From Stictocephala bisonia (lineage: Eukaryota; Arthropoda; Insecta; Hemiptera; Membracidae): 64,000 nt of DNA. The stretch spans positions 156,001-220,000 of the forward strand of contig JAQJVL010000565.1 in NCBI GenBank assembly GCA_035578905.1. The letters are read 5' to 3'. Shown piece after piece: positions 1 through 14,900 of this stretch (the first letter of the stretch is position 1; every line of letters begins with the position of its first letter). The notes under the pieces were generated by a model, which was given only the letters and a program-made list of their open reading frames with translations, was not told the DNA's origin and did no database searches. Both the position numbers and the translations under genes were made by a program.

Positions 1-2639
1 ACAAAGTACTACGCACTATTTTCAATAAAGGATATGTACTATCAAAATATGACTTTACTACCCATACAATTACAGTGGTGATGGTACGTTACAATTAACT
101 GGTACGTGGGACGATGTTTAATGTTATTACATATAATATTGATCTTAAGTTTATATCTGCTAAATTTAATATGCTAAATAGTAGCCCAACATCAGAGGAA
201 TACATGTCATTGAATATATACCTGTGATCTAAAAAAACAAATAATAAAATTTTGCCATGATTAAAAAAATATTTAATAGGATTATATTTATTTTACCAAC
301 AGTATAAAAAATGTTACAAACAACACTTTATTTACAAACATGTATACAATTTATTCGGATATTTGATATTGAAGAGAGAAGCGACGATGAATATTGAACT
401 TGATCTCCAATTTACTGCTGTTCCCAAAAGCATATATTCACCACTCTCCATTGGCCGACTATCGTAGCTAACTTACAACAGAAAAATCAAAAGTCCCAAT
501 TTTGTATTGCATGTAGTCATCATCAATTATTTAATTATTATTAGTGCCATAGCAAACTATAACTACGTTTTCTTCATTCAAATAATATGATTTAATGTTC
601 CTAATTTTAATATTTAGGTAATTTAATTTTTCAAATAATTTAAATAGGACTAAATAAAACCTGATTTAACCATACATATTTTAACGTGGTATGACTGGTT
701 AAAGTGTTTCAGAATATTTTACATTTAAAATAATCAAATGCAGTATTTGGCAGATTCAGGTAGTTAGACAGAAGATGAAGATGTATGTAAGAATATTCAA
801 AACTACCCCAATATATATGTAGTTTTATTGCAAAATTAAATAGCAATGCATATATTTTTATAGCTGAAACTAAAAATATGAAAAAGACCATGAAATGATA
901 AATCAGTGGCCACACCTAACGGGGGTCTCAACAATAACTCTGAATTTGAATTGTGCACAAAAAAATATGTTCCACACTAAATTAACATAACAACATATAT
1001 TGTCTAAATTACATAACTTCTACTGATTTATCATGCTCTGTCTTACGGTGCCCATCTGCAGCCAGACCTGCACACTCTATCGCGTTTGGTAAATTGTTCT
1101 ATCACTACAACATACTTTTGCGGCTGGACGTCGTATCAGGGGGGCTAGTGTGTTTCCTCTTTCAGGTGTGCATGGTATGTTATTATTTTACATCCGGATA
1201 TTTAAAGTCACTCGTACAAGAAAGCTGTTGACAAGTCATTCAAGACCTCAAAGAGAAAACCAAGCTGTCATGATGTTCAGCCACAAGAGTATGTAAATTA
1301 CCTTGTCTAAATAGTAAGAGTTTATCGTTAGTCTGGAAGCGGGAACTATGAGTCGTATAAGACACAGTATGCCATACATATGGGGGAGTAATTTTATAGT
1401 GAGATATGTAGGTAATTTGGTAATTTAGTTTGGAAATAAATCTTGTGTTTACAATTTTAAAAAGGTATTCCTATTAGGATACTTTGTAAAGTATATTTTT
1501 ACTCCCATTCGAGTATATAGGTAAAACCACAATAATACTACCATAAATGATCTTTCTACACTGTTACGAGTCAGGGATTCTGAAGGCATTAAAAAAATGT
1601 CATTACAATTAATGCATAATAAAAATATAGGCCTACTCATTAAAAGTATCAAAGTGTTACAGGATATAAAAGTAGACTGTTTAAATATTATTTTGTACAT
1701 TTGGCTGCGTAGATTTAAGATTATATCCTTATAATATGACGAAATTCTCATATCAGGACATTCATAAGGTAATTTTGTAAGATAATATGTCAGTACTTAA
1801 ATCTCAACGCTTTATTTTGCCATGTAATAGTTAAAATCTGGATGTTTAATTTAATCGAATGTGTTAATTTAGTATATATGGATTTGCCAACTGTTACATG
1901 AGTCAAAAATTTCATTAGCTTTTGCACTCAGATTTTAATTATGTCTCAAGATCAGTAGTCTATTATTGAGGTCTATTATTGAGGTAACAATAAATGTTCA
2001 TATGTTTTATTTTGTATTGATTACTCATTCTAAAAAAGTTGCCTCTGGTTTAATAATTTACTATAAATATAAAATAAATGTGATAATTAGTTTAATTTCC
2101 AAATTAAAACTTGATTGAACACTTTGTAGTACTAAACAATACCTATCTATCATTCTAAACCAATTAGGCCAATACAGTAAAAAATTAAGTAATTTTTTTA
2201 TGTGAAATGTTATTTGGATATATTTACCATGATCCAAATGTATACATATATTATTTTTTCCAGTCATAGTTTAAATTATAAATCTCTTATAAAGTAACTA
2301 TATAAGTTTTACTTTACTATCAAAATGATAATAACACTTTCCTTTTTCATGTGTTTAGTGAACATTTTAGTTGAAACATAATTCAGAAGATATCTACCAG
2401 ATCACTCATAATCTAGTATTAGTAATTCATTCTAAACCCTGAAAAAAAGGAAATATAACACTAAGTACTAGTAACTTAAAACTAATGAATAACTTCACTT
2501 ATTTACTACTCAATACATTTTTAGAACTTCCTTAAAGTTTTACCGGTAGATTTAAATTATTAATTCAATCATAAACATACAAGTTTTTGAAATAAGGTAT
2601 TAGACTTGCTACTACTATTCTGTCATTAGTTGATTCCAG
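1..2639. other. AT-rich upstream intron, no gene seen
   Basis: This stretch precedes the first recognisable exon, whose phase-2 start shows that it is internal to the gene, so it is most likely intron. I see only short open frames made by AT-rich sequence. A slightly GC-richer patch at about 1020-1340 shows no open frame with splice signals and no recognisable domain. Confidence 0.5.
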
Positions 2640-2970
2640 CATATGTAAATAATGGACGTGTTCCAGCCAATCGAGCGAGTGCAGGCTCGACGAGCACACC
2701 CTCTACCCCAACAACCCCAACCGCCCCGACAACCACCGCGAAGGTAGACGAGGATGACGAGGACGAGTCCAGCTCAGAGAGTTCCGACAGCGAAGAAACC
2801 GAAACCGAGGATGAGTCGGACGATAAAACATCCAAAGGAACTACTCCTAAAGCTATGGAAAAAACTGACATAGGGCCTCTGTTGGCCCGTAGTGCTCAGG
2901 CTCGCGACACTGGGAGCGGCAGTGGCTCCAGCACACGTCGTAGTAGCCGGGACGACAATACTTCTAACAG
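2640..2970 (+). CDS. tn: NHL gene linker exon (acidic/Ser/Thr-rich)
   Basis: Acceptor TTGATTCCAG before 2640, donor AACAG|GTGAGA after 2970; it enters and leaves in phase 2. It encodes about 110 residues: a Pro/Thr/Ser run, then a strongly acidic Asp/Glu/Ser block at about 2743-2825, then a basic/Gly/Ser tail with DIGPLLARSAQARDTG. The composition is that of a disordered linker, and GC content is well above the flanks. The opposite strand is also open, but only as the complement of the Ser/Glu codons. It joins in frame to 10662. An upstream coding exon ending in phase 2 must exist outside or earlier in the window; I could not identify it. Confidence 0.75.
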
Positions 2971-5900
2971 GTGAGATAGTACGTAACAAGTAAAACAACG
3001 CTTTGGTTGAATAGAAAGCTCTAGATAGTACTAACGTATTTTAACTATCCACATACCGTAGACTGGACTTTCTGTTGATGAACACTACAAACGGGCAAGT
3101 TGCTGAACTCCCATTAGTGGAACAGAATAGACTAAAACATTAATATCTACTGAGCATTAGGTACACTGATGGTTTTATTTATTTACGCAATTGTTTAAAC
3201 ATGGGTTTGGTATATCTACAGAATCGCTACGTGAAGAGTGGTATGATGTTAAGTATACGACTCATGAACACTCTTAAATAAGAAAAGTATGTACACTTGT
3301 TTTATACCGTATTGTTCTTAGCATTCATAAACAAATTTAATTTAAATTTCAAAATATAATGGAGTAATTTTATATTCGTTTATTAAGTTCTATTGACGTG
3401 AACGAGGATTAAAACATTACCTAGAAAAAGTGCCATATATTGTTCGGAGTTATAGCTTCTTCAAGATAATAATGAAAAGAATATGGGTTGCAACTTTTGG
3501 AATGGGAAAGACTAAGCAATCGGAAGATTTAAGGCTTGGGTCGAACATTCAAATCATATTGATTTCATAAGTAACATTTTCCAAGATCACAGTAATCATA
3601 TTTTTAAATGTAACTCTCGTTTGTTTGCCTGTTTCTACACTTAGGAAAGTTCAGTCAATTTGAGACAACATAGAATGCAATACAATAATTTATTATACAA
3701 ATTATATCAATAATAATAACTATAATTACACACATTTTTTAAATTATACACCGATTTAACTGTAGATTTTCATTCAATTTAATATGGACTATTTCAAACT
3801 ATATTTATACTGTTGTTTCATTGTTGGGTATTGATTACTTCAATAAACTGGTTGAATACTGGTGATAAATTACATGGACATTTTTTATTACTATTATTTT
3901 AGTCATATAGGAATAATAAGGGCACTAATTTTATAAATATTCATGTGTATGTTTAGTCAGTTGCATAGGAAGAAATTGTCTCAGGTAATGGTGTTGAAAG
4001 AATTCTCATCGAATCGCATTGAAGCATTATAACTTTATTTGATAAATACGCATCGATAACTACCAGCTGTTAGTTACAAGCCGGTTACTAGATCACATAC
4101 TACATTCGGAATACAGAGGCCTAAACGGATCAAATCTACTTACGGTTGGATTGCTTATAAAAGGCTAAGAAATAAAGTTTAACAGCAGTTTTGTTATACA
4201 ATAATCCGTTTTATATAACTTTTGTTCAAATAAATAAAGTACAGCTTTGTGGTTCAAAGTCAAAGAACTTGTATTGAATCTACAATAATCCATCCTATTT
4301 CTCTGGATCGAAATGTGATAAATAATTACTTTGTTAATGTTCCTGTTGACGTAACCAGGGCTCAGGACTATTTCAAAGAGTTCGCTGCTGCTGTTTGGAA
4401 TGTGCCTTGCCATCATCAGTTCTCTTATACTGTTGTGACAGCGTCTGATATGCTGAAGGCCATCTTGAGAAACTAGCAACTCAGTAGTTGCATAAAAGGT
4501 TCTCAGATTAATCAACGATTCTTTATCGGTTAGGCTTGCAGTATTCCAGAACATTTTAAGAAGTCAGGTGTCCCTGTTGATGGTAAAACACCATTGCACG
4601 TCCATCGCAGAAACATACTTTACCTACAACACATTATGATTGCGAATATAATGTCATTTTATTCAGTCCGACTTCCGCCTTCCGCATGGTATCACAAGTG
4701 CTCATTTAAAAATAACCGTGGACATTCGATCTGCTTTGAATAAAAGGCATTGACCTGTTCTAGCATTGTTTGGCTTCTCAACGACTTTTGATTGCGTATA
4801 TCACTCGCTTTATCTTTTAAAATTCAAGGATGTTGATTTCACAGATTTATTGGGTTCAATCTTATTTGTCACTTGTCACAATAAGTGTCTGGAGACGTAC
4901 GGCAATGCGTCCTGTGGGAGGCCTGTCACTCGAGGGGTTCCCAGGGCTCTGTTTTGGGTCCATTACTGTTTCCACTGTACATTAACGATATAACTACTAT
5001 CACTCAAGTAATTTAATGTCAATACCACTGTACGTGTAAAGGTGGGTGGGTTAATACCACTGTACGTGTATGGGTGGATGGGGTGTATGGGCTCTGTGCG
5101 AAGAAAAGTATTTCTTTTGACTATTATGTTGGATTACTAAGATATTCTATGTATGTGAATGGAATACAATATTTAATTAATTGTATTGTAGTAAATACAA
5201 GGCCTAGGGTGAACCATAGGGTGTTCACGTTAGAAGGTGGAGATTTTGCAACCACACTTAAGCACGTCCAGTGAACATTTTGCATTCATTTAGCCGCAAT
5301 AAAAATACGTGATTCAGGCTTCATAATAAACGGTAGGTACCTCAGCGGTATTGATTACTGATCGTCCACTGTAATATCCTAAGAATAAATAACAAATATA
5401 TATCTGAGGAAATTTTTTGGTATTGATTGTGGGTAAAAAACAATATATAATATTTCAAAATTTCAAATCACCTTCGGTACCCATACACCCACCATTTTGT
5501 ATTTTTTAATGATTATTTTTATTTTTAAAACAATTTGATCTATAGAGATCAAAATTTGTATAAAAATTAATAAAACCATTTTCTTACTGAAATAAAAAAT
5601 CAAAAATGTGTAAAAATATTTTAATGGTGGCACTTTGAAATGTTTGATCCTTAAAAACTTTTAAAAGGTTAGGAATACTACAAAATTACAAGAATACCTT
5701 TTTATTGCACATTTTATTTGCAATCCAATAAAATAATGTTGTATAAGATTTGATGACAAATAATCGAGATTTGAGTATTTTTTCTTTGTATTTAATCATT
5801 TATATGTCAATGCGTATAAGCATGGTGCCATGCCACGCGAGTTTACCACAACAATACATCAGTGATATTTTCTGATTACTTTAATCCAAAACATTACAAT

Positions 5901-8900
5901 AACGTGATTTGTGACATTATTGTAATGAAAATGCCTCTAGCAGGCAAAGGGAAGAAAGTTGCAGATGATTTTCGTTGTTATTAAATTAAAAATTAATTTT
6001 AACCTTAACTAGTGGATTAAAAACTAAAATTGTTGTAAAATTTATTTGAGATGTAAAGCAGTTAGTAGATGTACAAGAGTAAAATTAAAAAAGTATTAGA
6101 TTATAAATTGAAACTTTAATTAAATTAATTTTCACAGTGCAAAATATACTCAAAATGATGTCTTCTAATTTGAGTGAAAAGAAAAAAACTATTGTAAAGT
6201 GACTGGCACAGAGCAGCAAATAATTTTCTCCATTAGTAATTCCAAAACCTTCAACAATTCTACCAACCTTTATATATATTTACAACAATTTTGGTTTTTA
6301 GGGCACTAGTTAAGGTTGAAATTATTTTTTTTTTATTTAATAACAACGAAAATCATCAACAGATATTTCCTCGTTGCCTGCTAGAGGCATTTTCATTACA
6401 ATAATGTTACAAATCACTTTATTGTAATGTTTTGGATGAAAATAATCAGAATAGATCACTGATGTATTGTTGTGGTTGACTCGCGTGGCTGTACACATTA
6501 GAGCGTAATTGATTAAATACAAAAATACTCAAAACTTGGTTGTTTGTCATTCAATCTTATTCAACGTTACATTTTAGGATTGCAAATGAAATTTTCAACA
6601 AAAATGTATTCATGTATTTTATTTGTATCCTTAACCTTTTAAAAGTTATTAAAGATCGAAATGTTCAAAGTGTTCTTGAAGACGTTGGTCCACATTGATT
6701 ATAACAATATAGTTAAGAATTTAGGACTGTTGATTAACAGAACTTGGGAGTGGAAAAATCAAATGACGGAGACTTGTACAAATGTTTTTTCTGAGATTTT
6801 AGTTTTAAATTTGTTTAAAATTTGTCTGTTTGAATGTAGTGTGATTATATCTATTTCATGTATAAGTTTATTGGAACTATATAAATGAAGTAAATTGCAA
6901 TATTTTCACGTTAATAATTATTAATTATTTTATAACTTTTTTGATTTGTTGTTTAACCTTGTAATTTGAGTTTTGATTAGGTGTTAGTTTATTTTAAAAT
7001 TGTACTACTCATTGTTCGTATAGATTTATGTAAGTTAAGTGAAAGAGAGATCTTAATATTCCTACCTCCGCCTTTCAATAAAGACATTCTTTCATCATAC
7101 TGAAGCTATATTTAAATATATAAATATCATATAAAATATGATTAAATTTCTTCATGATTTAATACTAATATTATAACTGTTAGCATTATCATGTTATCTT
7201 ATCAAAAATCTAAAAATGTTTTACTATGCCCTAATATGAGATATCTTACTCATTTTAAGCTTGAATACACTCATTTATTAATTTGTTTTCTTAAATGGAA
7301 ATATAAGAGTAAATTGTATAATATTTTTTAAAGCGATTGTTCTTGATACACCCATCATCACTGTACGTGTATATGTAGCCAGCCACCTACAACCATATAT
7401 TTGTTATTATTTCATGGTGCAAATTATAGTAAATGCTGTACTTCCTAAACCAAAATTATAATCGTTTAGTATCTATGCTGATACCAAGAGGAACCACTCA
7501 CTTACCTTAATGTTAGTTTGATCCACGTAGACAAATTTGGTCTCATACTAAAATAAAATAAAAAGAGTTTGTATAAAAAAATCTTCAAATAAAACCGAAC
7601 TTTGAAAACATTTAATAAAAATGGAAAATAGTGATCATAAAGTAATAAAACATATTTGTTTTTACTCTTAAAACTTTCTTAGTACATCTGTTATCGCCTT
7701 AGTTTATGTTTAAGGCCGTTGTCACTTTTATTAAACCTGAAAAGCTATTTATATTTTATTTACTCCACGTAACCCAAAAGGATTAATTGTGACCTATTCA
7801 GTTATTTGAGATATGAAATGTATATAATTATATAAAACTCATTCCATAATATTATAATATGTGCATATTCAATATTATATTAGTTTTCAATCCAATACAC
7901 TTTAATTCTTAAAAAAAAAAAAAACTATATAATACACGATAAATTGAAAATATTTCACATACTTTTTAGATAAATTTAAATTTAATAAATTACATCCTTG
8001 ACATAAATTATTTGTTTTTTGATATAAATAATTAACATATACCACAATTATTTGAGTCTGAGTAAAGGATATATTTATTAATTATTATAAATAACATACA
8101 AACTTTATTGAAAAAGGTTAGTTATATTGTTGTGGCAGACCTTTAAATAGTGCAAAAAGTCTTCACAATATCTATAATGTATTAAATCATTTGCTTGGAA
8201 AAGCATTAATGGTTAGAGAGGATCTTAAAATGTCATAACTCTAAGCCTCTTAGGTATTTTGTCCAATGCTAGTAAATGGTATAACTCTAAGCCTCTTAGG
8301 TATTTTGTCCAATGCTAGTAAATGTCATAACTCTAAGCCTCTTAGGTATTTTGTCCAATGCTAGTAAATGTTATAACTCTAAGCCTCTTAGGTATTTTGT
8401 CCAATGCTAGTAAATGTCATAACTCTAAGCCTCTTAGGTATTTTGTCCAATGCTAGTAAATGTCATAACTCTAAGCCTCTTAGGTATTTTGTCCAATGCT
8501 AGTAAATGCCATTACTCTAAGCCTCTTAGGTATTTTGTCCAATGCTAGTAAATGTCATAACTCTAAGCCTCTTAGGTATTTTGTCCAATGCTAGTAAATG
8601 TCATAACTCTAAGCCTCTTAGGTATTTTGTCCAATGCTAGTAAATGTCATAACTCTAAGCCTCTTAGGTATTTTGTCCAATGCTATTAAATGTCATAACT
8701 CTAAGCCTCTTAGGTATTTTGTCCAATGCTAGTAAATGTCATAACTCTAAGCCTCTTAGGTATTTTGTCCAATGCTAGTAAATGTCATAGCTCTAAGCCT
8801 CTTAGGTATTTTGTCCAATGCTAGTAAATGTCATAACTCTAAGCCTCTTAGGTATTTTGTCCAATGCTAGTAAATGTCATAACTCTAAGCCTCTTAGGTA

Positions 8901-11900
8901 TTTTGTCCAATGCTAGTAAATGTCATAACTCTAAGCCTCTTAGGTATTTTGTCCAATGCTAGTAAATGCCATTACTCTAAGCCTCTTAGGTATTTTGTCC
9001 AATGCTAGTAAATGTCATAACTCTAAGCCTCTTAGGTATTTTGTCCAATGCTAGTAAATGTCATAACTCTAAGCCTCTTAGGTATTTTGTCCAATGCTAG
9101 TAAATGTCATAACTCTAAGCCTCTTAGGTATTTTGTCCAATGCTAGTAAATGTCATAACTCTAAGCCTCTTAGGTATTTTGTCCAATGCTAGTAAATGTC
9201 ATAACTCTAAGCCTCTTAGGTATTTTGTCCAATGCTAGTAAATGTCATAACTCTAAGCCTCTTAGGTATTTTGTCCAATGCTAGTAAATGTCATAACTCT
9301 AAGCCTCTTAGGTATTTTGTCCAATGCTAGTAAATGTCATAACTCTAAGCCTCTTAGGTATTTTGTCCAATGCTAGTAAATGCCATAACTCTAAGCCTCT
9401 TAGGTATTTTGTCCAATGCTAGTAAATGCCATAACTCTAAGCCTCTTAGGTATTTTGTCCAATGCTAGTAAATGTCATAACTCTAAGCCTCTTAGGTATT
9501 TTGTCCAATGCTAGTAAATGTCATAACTCTAAGCCTCTTAGGTATTTTGTCCAATGCTAGTAAATGTCATAACTCTAAGCCTCTTAGGTATTTTGTCAAA
9601 TGCTAGTAAATGTCATAACTCTAAGCCTCTTAGGTATTTTGTCCAATGCTAGTAAATGTCATAACTCTAAGCCTCTTAGGTATTTTGTCCAATGCTAGTA
9701 AATGTCATAACTCTAAGCCTCTTAGGTATTTTGTCCAATGCTAGTAAATGTCATAACTCTAAGCCTCTTAGGTATTTTGTCCAATGCTAGTAAATGTTAT
9801 CGTATTTTTGAGAGATCATGTTCTCTAATCTTGTGTTGTCATTAAAACATTACTAACTTGCTACATTGTGCTGTACTTTCCAGCATAGTAGGACTGTTAT
9901 TTTGGAAATACATCTTTAATAAAATTTAAATATAGTGTGATTGATAATAAATGTTTTTAACCACTTTATGGGAATGCATCTTTGAAGTAGCATATAGCTA
10001 TGCATACTTGGTATTAAAATGACTTAATATTTTGATTAAACTGTATTTGTTTTTGTTTGCGATTGTTATCAGTAAAAAGTCTCAATAAATTTATTGAAGG
10101 CATAGTGCTTAAATATGATCTAGGGAGTATTAAAATGTAATTTTTATTCTAATATGTTAACATTTTTACAACAACAACAGCATAATAATGCAAAACAGAT
10201 ATTTCTTACATACTCGTGCTTAAATTTTGCATATACAATCCTTACTTTCAGATGGGATTGTATTAGGCCTTCTCTGTATGTATTGCAGTTAAAATTAACT
10301 CACTCAAAACTTACTCATTTTCATGAAACATTTGTAGGATACAACCCCCTACAATAACAATAAAAAATCAATAAAACTATAAAAAAATGACAAATATAAT
10401 TCATAGTAGTGGGAAATTAAGTGAAATGATTTCTTCACAATATTTTATTAATTTTATATATGTTATTTATTATTTTAAATTTTGTTTTCATGTTTGAGTG
10501 GTTAATTTTTTTGTATATGTTTATTTGTTACTGTGGTTAGTTTACCCTTTAATGATCTTATCAGAATTAGTAAAAGTTACAAATTTCCCAAAAATTAAAT
10601 CCACCTGGTCTCCAAAAGTGCCAAAGAAGTAGGCATCTGCAGCGGCGCTGTTTGTTTGCAGATGGGGTGACCAGTCATACCGCTCAAAGGAGGATGCACC
10701 TGCCCCCACAGGCATCTTAAAAAGGAGGGAATCCCAGGATCAAGATAGCACAGGGTCAAGGTATAGACCAGCTGAAGCATGCTCATATCATTTAAATTAG
10801 ATCCTGTAATTATATGAATCAATAGCATGATAAATCTAATATCGAACAGAGATCTAAAAGAAACCATATTCATGATTGCATTGTTGATGGTGGCTGAAAA
10901 TAAAATTTGAATGTTTACATAAACCAAATTATTTTCATATTTTGCCGTTTATTTTACAAGAATGCTATATATGTCTTACTCAATTATATTGCAGCCCTAA
11001 AGTTAATAAAAAATAAAATATAAAATAAACATTAAAATACGGATTAAATATCCACGAAGTGACGTTAAATACTTTTACATCCATTATTATGTACATTTAT
11101 TACATACTACAACTAACGTGTAAGGTTTACAATTATTGTTAAAATGACAATACTAGCAGACTATGGCAAATCTACTTATAATATAAAGAAATGCAAATAA
11201 AATAACCACCAAAGTATATCAAATTGTGAAACCAATAAACAATATCAATAGAACAGAATGAATAATACTAATCCATAAAGAAATGAACAAAATTAATGAA
11301 GCTAATGAAGATGAACAAAATAAAAAAAAAAGCATTAATTTGATTAGTTGAGTATTAAAGTGAAGCATATCATTAAAAGTGATATTCTCATTTGACACTT
11401 AGAAGCGTCAGCCCACCACGAAAATGTAAAGATGGTAAAATAAAACATTCAAATTGATATCGTTATTTAACAAAAACATTTCAGTTGCATCTAGTTTCAT
11501 AAGTCTAAAATAAGCATGCATATTAAACAATAAATAATGGAAATGCCGAAAAGAAATTCATAATATTAATGATGAAACAAAGGGATTTACTCAAAGAAAT
11601 AGAGTTGAATGTCAGATTGACATGGAAAAGGAACGAAAAAAGGAAAACATTCAATATAATGAAAGAGCTGTTTGAACTATATTGTAAATATTGTTACATA
11701 ATTTAAATATAAAGTAAAAACATTAGGAAGCCAATGAGCTCTTTAAAATTTTCATAATACAGCAGACTAGTAAAATAATTCACATAAATATTGAACTAAA
11801 ACACAATATATTACATACGTGTATCGAAACACGTACTAAAACGCATGATACCAAAGATAAGAATAAGTATGGAGATGCTTCTAAATATAATGGTGATAGG

Positions 11901-14900
11901 AAATTGTACAGAAACACATGTTTTACTAAACATCATATCATGGAGATGATCTGTATCGAAACGCAATCCTACTCTAATTTTGATAGTAAAATACAAAATA
12001 CATTTTGCAGTAATATAGCAACTAAATAAACTGGAAGGGAAAAATATTTAAAACAAATGTAATACTGAGCATGAAGACATTGTGGAATGTTCCTCTTTTA
12101 ATGTCAAGGTGGATAAAAAAAAAAATAAATAAAATAAAATTAAAAAAATTAAAAAAAGACATGTATTCCTTTTTAATGTCCACTGTTGCATATTAATTAG
12201 AATATCATGTAAATGAAGGAAAATAATTGTTTACTTCCTTACTAATATAGTTTATCTTTTACAATATAACAATGTATTTAAATATTTCATCGTTTATGAT
12301 TTTAAATATTATTTTAATTATAAATTAATTTAGTTCAATCAAAAGTGCACTAGTTTATATTTATTTAAATAAAAGTACACAATTGTAATACCTAACAAAT
12401 GCAGTGAAAAAATAATATAGGAAAAAAATCGTATGGGTTGCATATAACACGAATAAAACCTAAAAATAAGAAAAATGCCAAAAAAACTTCAATAGATGAT
12501 ACTATGAAGCCATTATTAGCCGTGTTTGAATTGAAACATTGAGACCATTGCAAATTTTTAACACATTAGTCATTGTAAAATTGAGCATTTTACTATGTGA
12601 ATTCAAACCTAATGAAAGCTTTATAACAAGTTTATTTCGAGTGAAATAAAAAATTGTATTGAAAAACGAAAATTAGAAGCTCAATTAGTACTCAGCAAAT
12701 ATAAGCTATGCAAATGTAAGGCGGTTCATTTTAAATGTATTCTCACAGGTACGGAGACCATTCATATCGTTCTCCCTACACTAGGGAGGATTCCTTCCAC
12801 TCTAGAACTAGGGACCCAACTCCGGAGAAAACAGGGTCCAGGTAATTTGACCTATCATCCCTTCGTTGTCGATCTTTATGTCATCCACATCATAGTTCCA
12901 CAGTATTTGCACCATGTATAATTCAGCATATGGACTTTATTCCATCCCATTGTTATAATCAACATCAATAATCCTTATTATATTTACCATATTACAATTC
13001 ATTCGATTGCTATAATATTTTCGTTTGTATAATAATAATGCTTTGGAAGTGTTTGAATGTTGTATGCATATTTAACATCGATGTTGTATGATCATTAATT
13101 ATCTATTGTTAATTTAGGGTATTAAGTTCCTTTTTACAGTAGTTGTTAGTAAGGTAGACTATTGTTACAATTTATAGTTTTTGTTTAGAGTTTTTTATTT
13201 TGATATACTCGTTGAATTTAATAAATGTTTAATGAAGTTCTTATATGTAGAGGGGGGGGGATAAGTACACCAATTTTCAGCACATAAACTATCTATGAAG
13301 TTATTAAGATAAATCTATATTTTATGAACTAAATTTAATTTCAGTAAATATTTTATATATGATAATGTTACGATAAAAATAATAACTGAGCACCCTTACA
13401 GTTTTTTATTAAATGAACACGACCGGTTTCAGCATTCATGCCATCTTCATAGGTGTTATCTGTTTACAAAACAAATAAAATTAAATAAATAATTGTCATA
13501 AAGGAAACATATGTTAAATTAGTAAATGTATTTTTGATTTGGTGGTTAGTTATCATTGTGTGTGTTGTTTCTTATATGTATAATTGTTTCGAATATTGGG
13601 TTTCTTTTTTGTGTTAACATGGTGTCGATTAAATTATTGGGATTTTCTTGGTTGTGTTTATAAATTTCAAGTTCTTCTTGGGAATCTAGTTTTTTGCTTT
13701 TTGAACCGAATTTTAGAATTTTCATGTTTGTTTTCATATTTGTGTAGTTGTGATTATTGTTTAGTAAATGTTCTGCAAAAGAAGATTTCATTGAAGTTCT
13801 GTTGTTTGATTTTAGAGCTTGTATGTGTTCATTAAATCTTCGTTTAAAAGATCGTCCTGTTTGTCCAATATAATAGTTTGGGCAGTCTGTACATTCAATT
13901 TTGTAAATTCCTGATTTGTCAAATATATCTTGGGTTTTATGTAATTTTGAAGTGGATTTCTTTTGTATTTTGTTAAGGGGATTCAGCACCCTTGCAACAT
14001 TTTTTTTTATATTTAATTTTGCATGGGATTTTTTTATTGTTGTTTGTTCATAGAGACCTAACATACATAAAAACGTTAAAAAAAAAAAAAATTAACTTAA
14101 CATTACCAAAAAAATAACTTTTTTTCAGAAAAATGGTAATTTAATAAAAATGTTATTCTGAAAAAACTACTTGGTCAAAATAGATGATTTTGGTGTTAAA
14201 TGAAAGGTATTTTTATGTTTAAAAAATTTATGTATTTTCATTATTGTATCTACAGAAACATTGTTTTTTTAAATTATTTTTTTCAACTTACAAAAAACTT
14301 TTACAACATTTTAAAAAACATTTTTTTTACAAAACACCAATTATCCAATATTGATCAAAATACATAAAAAGGTAGCTTGTAGTACTATATTGTTTCACAA
14401 AAAAAATCATGGATCTATCTTTAACGGTTTTCAAGTAATATCCAATTTCCTCCTGAAAACAAAGAAAATAGAAACTTTCGGATAATCGCATTTAAAGTTA
14501 GACAATATATTGATATCTAAATACTGTGTATTTTGGTACAGTTAGATGTTTTTATGCAATTATATATTGATTTATAGATAGTAAAGACCATTTATACATC
14601 AATATAATGAATATTAATGGGTTATAAAAATTTCTCATAGGCTAATTTACTGGTTAGCTACAAATTTATTTAGCCTAGGCCTATTTAAAAAATAAGACTT
14701 ATTCTTAAAACTGTCCTGCACCATATGATGTCCCTTCTCCTTCCAATCTTCTTTCTTCTTCCCTCATTACTTCTAATCTTTTCTTCCTTTTGTAGTCTTG
14801 GTATTTAGCAGATTTCCTTTTTGTTGCTATCCTAAGCCTCGAGGCGTCAAAAAATTTGGCGATTTTCGCAGTGTTCATACCAGGACTGGTTCTAAAGCCA

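Larger units (their letters stand above)
2971..10661. other. 7.7-kb intron with LINE relic, inverted repeat and 46-bp array
   Basis: Contents are listed separately: LINE fragment about 4190-5010, WGTGGGTGGG-type repeat about 5022-5085, inverted repeat 5633-6671, and the 46-bp array 8231-9794. The rest (2971-4180, 6680-8230, 9800-10560) is AT-rich DNA in which I see no coding signal. Confidence 0.7.

Noticed and set aside
2626..2998. - strand frames over the first exon (Ser/Val-rich)
   Set aside because: Complement of an acidic/Ser coding exon; the + strand frame has matching splice phases.
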